Shown here: piece after piece, positions 23,574-34,700 of the stretch
Layout: the number at the start of each line of letters is the position of its first letter
Numbering within the stretch: position 1 is the stretch's first letter
Assembly (NCBI GenBank): GCA_948567375.1
Contig: OX419756.1
Location: forward strand, 64,830,552-64,894,551
DNA length: 64,000 bases
Origin: Lunularia cruciata
Lineage: Eukaryota > Streptophyta > Marchantiopsida > Lunulariales > Lunulariaceae
Direction: 5' to 3'
The notes under the pieces: generated by a model
Seen by the model: only the letters and a program-made list of their open reading frames with translations
Told to the model about the DNA's origin: nothing
The model's database searches: none
Translations under genes and position numbers: made by a program

Positions 23574-24701
23574 CTAATACTTGTTCTGCTGTACCAATTC
23601 TCTCACTGCTGAGGCAAGGTTGCCTAAGACTGCGCATAAGTTTTCACTCTGCTCTCGTCTCAGGTTCCTGTTCAATTCACTATTCCGGTCATAACAGTCT
23701 ATGGCCCTATTCACAATTGACGACATGAATCGAGAGAAACGATCAAGGGTATCACTTCCGGGAGCCTGGCTTTCAGGAGCAGCAGCAGCCCGCTGTTGCT
23801 GTTGCTGTGCTTGTGAATATGTCCGAGCTTTTTCGTGGTCGAAGTTAGCTGTCAAGTTGGGTTGCTGTTCTTGACTGCCTCCACTCCGTTTCCGCTTCTT
23901 TCGGACAGGGGGCTCCTTCTCTCTTCTGTTCTTTGAACTGCCCAATACCCCAACGGAAATACCTTCTGCTTGTGCAACTCCTGCTCCTGGGTGGTCAGCT
24001 GGGGGGGTATCCGAGTCACCCGCACACAATTTAGGGCTAACTCCAGGCCCACCAGCAAGAAAAGAGTCCATAACATTCCAAATTCCTTCATCAAAACCAG
24101 CAGGCAACTTCTTGGCCCGCAAATCTGTCCCTCCCATGAGCCAATAAGACTCGGCTCCGTTCTTCCGCTCCCAGTCTTTGATTTTCTTGTACGCTGCAAG
24201 TAGAGTATTCCACCTTTTTCTGCACTGGAAACTCGTTCTCTGCACCGAATGGCTGCTGCAAATCTGCGCTATTTGTTTCCACTTTGCATCTCCCCCTCTC
24301 ACAGGAGCTGTGGAGTCTTCCTCCACTTGCTTCTTCGCCGACACCAGCACCATACTCTCATGGCTCGTCCACCTATCTCCTTTCCACCTCTTCTCTGCTG
24401 CTGCTGCCCCTCCTCCTCCTCCTCCACTGTCGTTATTAATCTTCTCCTCCACCCCTTCAACGCCCCGTCCTCTTCTCTCATCTTCCTCATCCATTCCAAA
24501 CTCCTCTCTCCTCTGAACGACTCCATCCTCTAGTCCAATTCTTCCTCTTTCAACAGCATTACCCAAGTGCTGCTGCTGTTGCTGCAATCCTCCCTTTAAC
24601 CCGTTTGAACATTCGAGTCCTTGAACGCTCAGCCCTCCTACAGCTACAGCTCCCACATCTCCCCCAAGTCCTCTCAGATCCCTTAGAGGTGCAGCAGCCA
24701 T
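23574..24701 (-). CDS. Trihelix transcription factor, ASR3-like
   Basis: An intronless gene of 375 residues from the first ATG at 24701. The same frame stays open upstream but has no better ATG. Residues about 111-172 form a trihelix (SANT/Myb-like) DNA-binding domain: RWTSHESMVLVSAKK, a second helix around KWKQIAQICSSH, and the third-helix motif QCRKRWNTLLAAYKKIKDWE, followed by ESYWLM. This pattern is that of the plant ASR3/SH4-related group. A basic stretch KKRKRSGG near residues 270-277 is a likely nuclear localisation signal. The C-terminal part (DRFSRFMSSIV to the end) is a predicted helical dimerisation region. Poly-Gln and poly-Gly/Ala tracts reflect CAG- and GGN-type codon runs. Members usually act as repressors of transcription. 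The role here is inferred. Confidence 0.88.
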   Translation of the reverse strand: MAAAPLRDLRGLGGDVGAVAVGGLSVQGLECSNGLKGGLQQQQQHLGNAVERGRIGLEDGVVQRREEFGMDEEDERRGRGVEGVEEKINNDSGGGGGGAAAAEKRWKGDRWTSHESMVLVSAKKQVEEDSTAPVRGGDAKWKQIAQICSSHSVQRTSFQCRKRWNTLLAAYKKIKDWERKNGAESYWLMGGTDLRAKKLPAGFDEGIWNVMDSFLAGGPGVSPKLCAGDSDTPPADHPGAGVAQAEGISVGVLGSSKNRREKEPPVRKKRKRSGGSQEQQPNLTANFDHEKARTYSQAQQQQQRAAAAPESQAPGSDTLDRFSRFMSSIVNRAIDCYDRNSELNRNLRREQSENLCAVLGNLASAVRELVQQNKY

Positions 24702-25755
24702 TGCCCCTCTCTGCCTGCCCACTACCACAGTCCCAGCCCCGAGAGCCCATCACCTCCAGCCGGTGATGCCCTACGTGGTTCGCTGCATCTCCAGACGCGT
24801 GTTCCTCCCTCACCGGTAACCGGATTACATCGTCCTTCGCTCATCGCTATCCAGACCTGTTACCGGCTCTCCTCTCTGCCGAACTCAACCAGACCCTGCT
24901 CCAAAGGTGGCGCTCCTAATCACACTCTATGATGATAAACCCTCCCGATAAACCTCGTTACTGAAGGCGATTAGGCTCTCGGGTTTGTGGATTCTCCGCA
25001 TCAGGTTTTGGGTTCTCACCTCCTGATTCTTGTCCAACGAGGGAACTCGGAACCGACCCAACCAGCCAGAGAAAGGTCAAGGCAAAAACCGGTCTTTTCA
25101 ATCCCTGCAGTAGCTAAGTTTTGGGTCCCTGGGGGTAGATTTCCCACGCTTGAGTTTAATCGATGCGGTACTGTTTTAACCACCATGTCACCTGATGATG
25201 GACTCGAACAGAACGAACAGAACGAACGACTATGTAATGCCTACACATAAGAAGCCGCTTGAGAGTGAAAGGTCTAGTCAGCATAACCCTAGACTTCATT
25301 AATAGGTTGGATTTGGACCTGGAAGCCAAACGGACGACAGGTTCGTTCTTTCAGGTCAAGTTATTGTCAGTTGTGGACTGTTTGTGGTGGTTCTGGCCAG
25401 TCAGCTAGCCAGCATAAAGAAAGGCCTGGAGTGTGAACAGTGATACCGGAGCTGCAGATTTCTCCGTCTGTTCATTTTCCATTTTTCATTAGATTTAAGT
25501 TGCTATTGCTGTTCTGGTCCAGAGGTAGCCCAGACAAGACAAGACAAGATAAGACAAGACAGATTGAGACGAAGTCCAGGAACAGTGAGCGAAGTAAATC
25601 TCTGACTGCCGAGGAGGTACCTGAGAAAGGATTTCCTGAGAACTTAAGAAACCAAAGCCTAAAAGAGTATAGAGACTGTGTGTGGGGTCTAACCAATTTC
25701 ACCCACCTGCGCACTGTTCGCTTTTTGCAGAATTGCAAAATCCCGATCGAGAGAG
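24702..25755. promoter_or_regulatory. Shared divergent upstream region
   Basis: About 1.05 kb separates the start codons of the trihelix gene (-) and the deacylase gene (+), so it must hold both promoters and 5' UTRs. I see no clear TATA box. A short AAGAC tandem repeat lies at 25531-25562 on the deacylase side. Confidence 0.6.
25531..25562. repeat. AAGAC pentanucleotide repeat
   Basis: About six copies of AAGAC or AAGAT run in tandem in the probable 5' UTR of the deacylase gene. Confidence 0.85.
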
Positions 25756-28184
25756 ATGGTGTCTCTGCTCGTGGCTACCACTGCTGATCCAGCTTCCATC
25801 GGGCCTGCATCTGCATTGCTTGCTCTTCCGTCCACTCCTTCTTGGACCGATGGACCACATATGCAGGTGGGTGGATTCTCAATGTTGTGGAAGTTTTCTC
25901 AACTGTGTGAATTCATGAACCCTCGGGCTTGACACGGTGTATCAGATCAAATTCAAGAATGTCTAAGTCTAACCTCTTCATGTAAAGTTTCTAACTAATT
26001 CTGCTACTCATTCCGTCCAATTTCACTTCGAAGCCCTATAACTTAATCTTGACGACAATGAAAGAGAAAACAAAGTATTGATTATGCGTGGGGTTCACTC
26101 TGTTTATTGTGAGTTTTCTATTCAATTCAGGGGAATAAGTCCTATGTCGCCGGACGGGTTAGGCTGCTGCAGCTGAGCGCGAGCCTGATTACGGAGGATC
26201 ACTTGGAGAAGCGATGGGAAGCTGCGACTGGTGAGCGTGTAGATGAGATAATCTTTCTCAGTAAACACACCGCCGTCTCCAACCGTCCGGCTCTTACAGT
26301 GCATCCCATTGGTGAGTAGAAAGCAAAGACCACATTCTGCCAGTGAAGTGGATATCGCTGCCTCTGATTCTTCCTTCTATGGTCAGAACTTGATATGAAT
26401 CATAGATGAATTCCTTATTTTCTTGAGCTTCAAGCACATCCAAGCCGGCAGCAATGAAGCTAATAGCGCCTATGAGTGCAATTCTTGCACACACGGACAA
26501 TTCATAATCTCAGGACCCGGTGACCTCAAAATGTTAACTTCCTCTGTTAATCTGGCAGGAATACCACACTTGCTCAGACACGAGAAACCACCAGCAGGTG
26601 GAAGGCCCGGATGGGCTGCACCTCCTTGCCCACGAATAGGGCCCTGGTTGAGACTCTTACAGAGGACTGCCAAGTCACACAATCTAATTCCAGAGTTTGA
26701 GGTTCGATCACTATCGAAAACTCAATTGGATACAATTTATCTTGGAAGTAGGAGCATTTCCCTTTAGTCGTGAAATGTGTCTCTTAAGCCTTGAGGCCCC
26801 TTGGGGATTGGAGCTCCCGAACCATGCAAACCTTACCATCTTTCTCGCTCAACAGGTCACCTTGGAAGCCACTCACCATGGGCCTGAAACGAATGTACCA
26901 GCAATGTTTGTGGAGATAGGTAAACTTTCTTTCTCAAAAATATGCAGCTATGTATATGCATATCACAGGGCCGCTGCTTTGAATTGTCAGCTTAAAATGG
27001 CACCATTTCTGACTTCGTAAGGTATCCACTGTAGGAAGCACCGAGGACTACTGGGGGAGGAAGGATGCTGCGCAGGCGGTCGCAGAGGTGCAGGAGTTGC
27101 TTCAGCCTTTGACTTGAAGTATATTTCAACTTTAATTCTAAGTATTGCCTCTTGTCCTCTCAGTCTATTATTGCGCACGGTAGCTACTGTCAAACACAAG
27201 TGACATCCGCTTTCATGTTTGCAGGTGATTCGCCAAGGCCTTGGATTAGATGGAGGACCTGGTGTGGGCGAATGGGATAGGTACATGCGCGCAGATTCTT
27301 GTGCCAGATGAGCATTCAACTCAGTGCTATACGTGAAGCTTAATCTCCATGTTTACTCTGGCAGGGAAGGGACAGGAGCAAAAGTGCTTGTCGGTCTGGG
27401 AGGTGGCCACTATGCTCCTCGGCACATGGATATTGTCTCGTAAGTAGGAGAGATATACTCACCTTGAATATTTATCCCACAGGACCGACCTGCTCGATTT
27501 TATTCTATCCAGTACTGAAAGGTACCTCTTGTACCTACAAAGTTGTTAGCTCTGGAGGTATTTAAAGTACGAACGGCCAGTTGAAGCGAGACTGAGTGTC
27601 ATCAATTTTCACCATTCGCTGTTTAGCTATTCATAAAATGGTAATAATATGGTACCTGGATATGCTGAACAGAAGTATATAGTCAAGAGAGCTAAAATTT
27701 TCATTATTCCGTGATGCAGGAAAAAAAATGTGTGGGTTGGTCATCTCCTGTCCAGCTATTCACTACCAATGGTAGAAACTAATACAGAGGGCATAGTTGC
27801 TGGTGCAAATAAATCGAAAGGGAGCTCAGTGGATTACTCTGGTGTTAGTGGGAGTTGGAAAGAAGCTATAACAGAGGCGATAGAGACCACAAGAACGGCA
27901 TTTCCAAATGGTGAAGTCGTGGCTCATTTGGATAACAAGTAAGATATCTCTGAACACGCCATACTTTCTCTCACTGATTTCAAGTCAAATCTGGTGAAAA
28001 CTAAGGGGCTTCAATACCCGACAGAAGAGGACTATCTCTCCCCGATTTAGGAATAGATTTTATCAGCATCAACTAACATTTGGCTTATATGTCCAGGAGC
28101 CTGAAGAGCTGGCAAAAGAGTGCCATCACTTGGTTCTTAGCTCAAAAGTTCATACCACTGGGCAAACCAAGTGACTTTTTGTAA
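25756..28184 (+). CDS. GEK1: D-aminoacyl-tRNA deacylase, GEK1/DTD2 type
   Basis: This enzyme hydrolyses D-amino acids, and in plants aldehyde-modified amino acids, from tRNA. In Arabidopsis the gene is GEKO1, needed for ethanol tolerance. I place ten exons: 25756-25866, 26131-26311, 26559-26701, 26856-26919, 27035-27087, 27225-27280, 27365-27439, 27720-27938 and 28097-28184 by clean phase. That is nine coding blocks, with a tenth only if the 5' UTR is split. Together they give 329 residues, against about 317 in Arabidopsis. The N-terminus is MVSLLVATTADPASIGPA. FLSKHTA, then PGWAAPPCPRIGPWLRLL, lie in the middle. THHGP at 151-155 and GGGHYAPRHMD at 215-225 are the family's most conserved blocks. 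The end is GKPSDFL. The donor after exon 3 (GAG/GTTCG) is weak, but both flanks match the family exactly. No defect is visible. Confidence 0.94.
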
Positions 28185-29703
28185 ATATTTTTTCGGGCTT
28201 TAGGTGCCTAATATGGAACATTTGTATCTCTAGGTAAGTGGAAGTTCGTTAGTAGGTGAACGACCGAGGGCTTGTTACTGACGTCGTGATCTAATTTTGA
28301 GATTGTGAAGTGAATGGAAGCCATTCTTTTGCGATTGTTTTATGTTCGTCTCGTTCACAACACACACCGGTTAGTAGTTCTCTGGAGTGCGATAAAATGT
28401 AGGAAATATGTTTTGGACTAGTAAAACGAAGTGACGATCCACTGAATCGCCAATGGGTGTGGATGGAACCGAAACTTGTGTATTGTTCTTTCATGCTAGT
28501 AGATCACACCTGAACTTGGGAACTTGGAAACTTGGGAATCGCCAATGGGTGTGGATGGAACCGAAACTTGTGTATTGTTCTTCCATGCTAGTAGATCGCA
28601 ACTGAAGTGAAGAGCAATGAAGTTTTTCTTTTCCTGTTACCTGTGTAGTGTTTAGACCTCATAATAGATGCGCATTTGTTACCCACCTGGTCTTTATTAG
28701 TATTCCCGATACTGTAAAAGGTTACAGTACTTGGTTACCGTTCATATGTACGTAATGAGTCTCGATCACCCGTTCCTAGAACAGCTTCTGCTCTCATCTA
28801 CCAATACTCGATACTGTAAAAGGTTTACATACTATACCTATGTAAACCTCGGGGACAAGTTGATCGAAATATTTAAATTATTTGTATGTGTCGTTCTAAT
28901 TTTTCGTTTCGGTCGGAAGTGGGTAGAAAGTTGAGGTAAGCAAAAGCCAATGAACTAAACAGTTGAAAGTCGGCACAGCTACTCTCTACTTTCAAATGCT
29001 TTGCTCCATGTTTCGTGGTTATTCAAAAAGCTTGAATGAAATGGTTAACACCTGGATCGCTAACGCTAATATGTGAATGGTATGGAAGTAATCGAGACAA
29101 TGTGACGGTAAAACCCATGGTACTGGACATACATCCTGCAAAGATCAAGGCCAAGTCCAGAGAGAAGTTGGAAATCTTTACACACGCATGCAATCAGTTT
29201 GTCCAAGTAGACAGCGAAAGAACATTCATCCCAAAACGAACAGTTTGTGGGGACTCCACGGGACTATTTATTTACCACGTAAACACTTGCCCAAATCACT
29301 CCATTGAGAGTGCGGCCCACAGAGTCCTAAGCAAACTTCACTTTGCAAACCTTGATCTGTAAGCTGCACAGTTCCTGCCACGTAAGATGACGTGAAGCAA
29401 AAGCAGCTTGAGTGAATGATGCTTAATAAGTGGGCAGCTAGTATTTCAACAGGAACAAGCTTTGCAAAGACTTCGGTGGCTGTCAGTGGCAGCACTATTT
29501 ATGCATGAGAGACTCCTATAAGTGAGAGTTGAGGTCAACGATGCTCTGCAACTGGGAGCCGCAATAAAACACCCTCGATGTGTACACGATGCATCTTCTA
29601 AAATGGATAATGGTCCAGGACGACGGACTGTGGTGCCGCATAACTGAATCTTCATACCAGACAAAATGTAGTGGTGAGCGTATTTTTCTCGACCATTTTC
29701 ACT
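28185..29703. other. Spacer between convergent genes
   Basis: This holds the 3' UTRs of the deacylase (+) and the ALMT gene (-). It contains a 92-bp spaced duplication (28444-28597) and two copies of CGATACTGTAAAAGGTT near 28706 and 28809. An open frame at 29036-29362 has no known relatives. Confidence 0.5.
28444..28597. repeat. Spaced direct duplication, period 92 bp
   Basis: A 62-bp sequence starting GAATCGCCAATGGGTGTGG (28444) recurs at 28536 with a single clear mismatch. A 30-bp spacer with AACTTGG repeats lies between the copies. It is a recent local duplication in the 3' flank. Confidence 0.9.
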
Positions 29704-32700
29704 TTACTCCTTAAACTTTGCTTGAATAGCAAATTCATCAACCATAAGGACCACGGCCTTCACTTTAGCCATCAACTCAATCAAAATTGATGCAAACTTT
29801 AAGAAGGAGAGAGATGATATCCTTGCAGTAGTTTCCCCCCAGTGAGCATGTATCGACCGTTGTCTTTCAAAAAGTTGGTTCCTCCAGTTATCGTCGTGTG
29901 GAAGAGTCAAGTGCGATGCCTCCAGATCCTGGTCTGCTGATCTGCACAGACAGAGTCATATAAGTACCTCCAGTTCAAGGTTGTATTGAACACCTATAGC
30001 TAATTTACAAATATCCCACATAAATGTGCGTTACAAATTGTACATCTTGGTTACTTTCTTGGGAGCTGCTAGCAGTTTCAGGAGTTGGCATTTGTAATCA
30101 GGTTACAAACTCAGCGTGTAGACTTACCAATCCGTAACCAGCTGAAACCAGGCCTTAAAAAGTTAGGGAGCTAAGGCTACTTTATAAGACCAACATGACT
30201 TCCAGAGTTGGATGTGACCTTATTTCAGCATCTCTACAGATTGAGTATACAATGACGAGTTGCGCATGTCTCAAAAGTTGGCGGACACGTTCGCCCATTT
30301 CCGAAAAGACATTGCTCAACTCAAGATACCGTGCATACACTTCTGTCAAGGCATTGCTATGGATTTCTCACAATCTCTTCCATATCTTCCACATCTCAGA
30401 CAAGAAGAGGGAAGGCCATGAACCTGTAATATGTCATTTGGAACACCTCTTTATCTAACAGACACGGAACAAATTCCTCTTCTAGGAGAAAGACAGTCAT
30501 CTATCACGATCTTCCAGAGCAAGTTTTAATCCTGTCAATGAGTATTCACTTGAGAAAGGAAGACAGATGAGTCCAAAATCCACCAAATTGAGGTTGTAAA
30601 ATAGTCACCTTTCAGATCTCTGAGGAGATGAAGGAGGGTCCACTGGGGTTGCACTCGCTGATTGAGCCATCATCTCTGCTGCAAAGACAGCGTGTTCTGC
30701 GGCTAATTTAAAATCATCATCTCTTGCTGAACTGATTGAAGTTGATCTGCTGTATTCAATTGGGAAGTCTTGAGCTATGACAAGTGCCGAAAATCTTGAC
30801 AGATTCGCTCTCAATCTCCTGGTAGCAACCTTTGCCCGCGATACGTAATCATGATAATCAAGCTTCTGGTGTTTTTCTAACGCATCAGCGATCTTGTGGA
30901 AAAGCCTACATCAGCAGTAGATGAGAGACATGTAAGAGGCAGGAACAACCAGGTACCAAAATATGGAACCCGATCCATAGGGAGGATTTAAGAATACATT
31001 TAAGACATTTCTTAACAATTCTAATAACCGCAACCACGAAAAAATAGGTTAACTACGAAAAAATATGGACGAGCAGAGATTCGTTACTCAAACATACAGG
31101 GCGCATTCTCTGGCGACCAGCTCCATATCTTCGGCAAAGAGTTGTCGGACTTTCACCGGTGCTTGAATCTCACCACGTAAACATGAGTCCAAGGCCAACA
31201 GATCATACGTCACATGCAACAACACTTGGAGCAACTTCGGGTACATGGCCCAAGGATACCCTGCATAGAATTTCCCATGTGGAGGCTCCCAATATACTGC
31301 AGTAATCTGCAGCTCGCAACCACTGGTATATAAGCACGGTTCTTCTGTTGACATCTGGATCTTCGTTCTGTTGAATGGACGAACTGTTCAAACTGGACTT
31401 CCCACACTCTTAATCGTATTTACAGTCTTTCGCCTGAAAAAATTCAGTGAACGTCTTTCTCCCTACGGACTATTCCCTTTTGCAGAGGAGTTTGTTCTAT
31501 GAAGACCACCAGTGAAAGTAGCGTAAGGATGAAGGAAGCGCGTAACACTCTGAAGTGCCCCAATATGAATTGTGGTAACTAGCACTATGCTCAGAGTTAC
31601 GGAATTCACACACTGACCAGTTTATTCCATTCGCTATAAAGCCAGCAAGCTTTATAGCGAATGGAATAAACTGATAGCGAATGGAAGATTCCCCACCGAT
31701 ACGCTACTATGCTTGTTATTTTTGACTCAAGCCTTTCAGTCTTTGCTAAGCTTTCCACTTCTACCATCAGACCAAGTAACCACAAAACTGCTCGAAATGT
31801 AAAAGGTACAAATCTTACCAGCTTGTCAGCTTCCGCATTCGAGTTGATGATAAATGTAAGATTGCCATGAATGATGTCATTGGGAACGTGATCGAATCGT
31901 GCTCGTCGAAGTAGTTCCTGAGCTTTCTCCAGAAGCGTTCCTTTCTCGTAGTCTTCTACAATTCTCTCAAGCGCATCCCCAACAGTATTGAAGTTTCTAA
32001 CCAGCAGTGTCAATAACGTATCCCCAGCATAATCGGGCTTGATGCACAATCCCATGGTAAACGACATCATAAAACCAATCGAGTAGCACATGCAGTTGAA
32101 AAGAAACTGACTGGTTTGCTTCTTCGTTAGTGGATTCCACAGCACCAGACCGTGAAAGACAGAGATGTAATAACTCACAACCTGGCCCCAGCGACTCTTA
32201 ATCACAGCTTGAAGATTATACATTCGTGGCAAACATCCTCCGAGAAATGCACATATGATGAGAAAGAAAACTCTGTACTCGCCAGTATATTGCTCTACTC
32301 TGAATACAGCAAATGCACAACATGCTGCTAACGCTGATCCCAACGCCAAGTTGTAGCCCTTCTGAAGGGTCTGCCCTACAGTGGGTTCAAGCGTCATTCC
32401 CACTCCCACCACCGCAGTCGTTCCATATAACCGCAGCATCTCAGGTAAGAAGGGAGCAAAGGATATGATGGAAGCAAGAGTGGCAGCAATTGCTGCCTTG
32501 AGAGGAAGTAGGGACTGGAAGATACCAGTCTCATAATCATTAACATCCCTTAGCCTCTGTTTGAACGATTTAGATGCCCCATAGTTTGAGCGAGCTACAC
32601 CAGCTATGGAGCTTCTGCTCATTTGTCTCTGCAGTCTCCTCTTCTGAGCAGGTGTGGCACCTTTTCCCTCCAACTCGGAAGTCCTGTCCTCCTCGCAGTC

Positions 32701-33096
32701 TCCAAAAACGGAATGTGGCCTCGATGATTCACCATTGTTATAAACGTAAGCTGTTGTTCGTTCCCAACTCGATGGAGATAATACACTTTCATGTGCCCGG
32801 GTCGTGGTGCTGGGTGGGGGCATGGGTATTGAAAGACTTCCCCCCACCCATTCACTTCTTCCTCCTTGGATTGGAGTGGATGTGAATTCATGTCTCACGG
32901 GTGTTGAACTGCCTACCAGAGGAAACTGATCTTTCAAGCTAGGCGGAATGTAAAACTCGCTCAAAGAGGACGCCAGATTGTCATTCCTCACCGATCGTGC
33001 ATGAAATTCGTTCATGTACCCTTCATTCATTCCTGGAATCTGAATCTTCTCTGCTTGTTTGAACCCCATTGGACCCGGAAATTCACTTGCCCTCAT
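29704..33096 (-). CDS. ALMT: Aluminium-activated malate transporter family channel
   Basis: ALMT proteins are anion channels for malate and other anions at the plasma membrane or tonoplast. Four exons on the - strand (33096-31819, 31306-31098, 30905-30609, 29941-29704) join in phase to 673 residues. Residues 1-190 are a long hydrophilic, Ser-rich leader. From about 191 to 352 there are several membrane segments, including AAIAATLASIISFAPF and FFLIICAFLGGCLP, around an EPTVGQTLQKG loop that matches the ALMT EFTVGATL-KG signature. Splicing of exons 1 and 2 restores the family hallmark WEPPHGKFYAGYPW (WEPGHGRF-HPW in ALMTs), then CLRGEIQAP. The last exon has the typical SFLKFASILIELMAKVK...FKE tail. 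The family is usually 450-600 residues, so this is long, mainly through the leader. Intron 1 holds a perfect hairpin (31618-31673). All frames are intact. Confidence 0.9.
31618..31673. other. Perfect 25-bp hairpin in ALMT intron 1
   Basis: 31618-31642 is the exact reverse complement of 31649-31673, with a 6-nt loop. A further partial copy, ATAGCGAATGGA, follows directly. The hairpin lies in the intron between ALMT exons 1 and 2. It could be a MITE remnant or a small-RNA precursor. The stem is perfect, which is unlike most plant miRNA precursors. Confidence 0.9.
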
Positions 33097-34700
33097 GATT
33101 CCTAATTTTCGGACAAGCAGAACTGTTCCTGTTGCGGCTAGAACATAACCGGCTTCCTCACTCGCTCTAAATCTTCAGCACCTGAAAATAACCCACCAGT
33201 CGTAGGGCAATCAAAACACGAGTGAGATGCGAATCAACCCACTCTCTCTGTCTTCTCTCCAACGAAACGCATCGTAGTATCTGAGGCCTGTCCTGTTGAT
33301 TTCGTCAAATTCTCTCCCCGTCCAACAATAGAATCGATCTAAAGTTCTCTCACTAGCTCATTTCTTCTACACTCAGTAATGATCTGCTGACAAAATTTGA
33401 TAACAAGAGCTACAAAACTACGTCAGGCATCAAATTCTTCAAAAGCCAATTGACATATTCAGTGAATCAAAATACTCTTTCTCAAGCTTCAATCGAGACA
33501 AACGACACATGATTTCTCTAGTTACGAGGACCAAGTCCCGAAGAGGTGGCAAAAACTAGGTGCTGTAGATCTGAATTGTCGAATTCTGTGAAACCCAACA
33601 ACTATTAAACCTTCGTTGCCAGATAGATATATGTGTCGAACAAGGAGAAATTCTCCGGAAACTTATCCCAATTATCCTCACAGGCCAGACACAACCCCGC
33701 TCATTACAAGTCCGATTAAATAATTCAATTCGGGATACACATGCAGTTCGTGCCTGCATCGATTGATGTGCTTTGACCATTTCCAATCCGGGTCCCAATC
33801 ACTCATCAATCCTCACCATCTGTGTCGTTACTTCTGGGTGGGTGATATCCTCAATCTTGTCTCTACCACCAGATTGAACCACCTTTATCATGAAAGCCCA
33901 TCTGAATATGGAATGAGTCAGAAGTACCTTGTCTCCAAATTATCCTGTTTCTGTTGGACCATCTGTTCATAAGCCCGAGGAGTACTGTCCACAAAGCTAA
34001 GGGAAGGACGTACCCACAACCTACAGATTTGTTTCTCTTTCACAGGGAATAGCGGTAATGTACAAGATGCAGGTGAGATCTACGTGCTGAACCGAGAACG
34101 AGAAGAAGAAAGACTACAGCAACAACGATGGGTAACATAAGCTGCTGATAATTCAACACCGGACCCGTTCATCCCTCTCACTGTGGAAGCAGGAGGACAG
34201 TAGCACGGCAAATTGGTCAAGATTTGCCCAATTTCGGCCACAATTCAATTATTCCTATCACTTTCTTTGAATCAACAGCACGCAATCAGTCAGTCACTAA
34301 CTCACTAACTCACTAACCCAGTCCTAATCCTGAGGCGGGGAAGAAGCCACTATTGAAATGCGTGCAGAACAGGGGCAGGAGGAGGAGGTGAAGGAAGGGA
34401 AGATAGAGGAGGAGAGGAATGCCGACAACAGCTCCCCCCCAACTTCCACCTCTCCCTTCTCCTTTCTTCTTTCCTTCTTTCTTTGCTTTGATTTAAATTT
34501 AACACTCTCCCGGGGCCCACATTTTCTATTCCTGTGCCCATCGCTAGACTCGTGCTTTCCCTCGCCACATAGGGTCGCGCTCGAAATTGAGAAGCCTCAC
34601 ATCTCCAGCAACATCTGCAAGAGCAGCAGCAACACCTCATGACTTCCAGAATCACACTCAAGATCAATCTCGTAATAGCTCTGACCCAATCCAGTCGATG
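33097..34700. promoter_or_regulatory. ALMT upstream region
   Basis: This must hold the promoter and 5' UTR of the ALMT gene, read leftwards. It contains a purine-rich tract at 34373-34420 and a T/C-rich tract at 34445-34490 but no coding frame I can defend. It is the last stretch with left-half composition before the AT-rich region. Confidence 0.45.

Noticed and set aside
24178-24533. Open frames on + over the trihelix gene
   Set aside because: Antisense shadows of GC-rich and CTC-repeat coding sequence. The - strand frame has a clear DNA-binding domain.
24702-24728. GTG start nine codons upstream for the trihelix protein
   Set aside because: Plant nuclear genes start at ATG. The first ATG in frame is at 24701.
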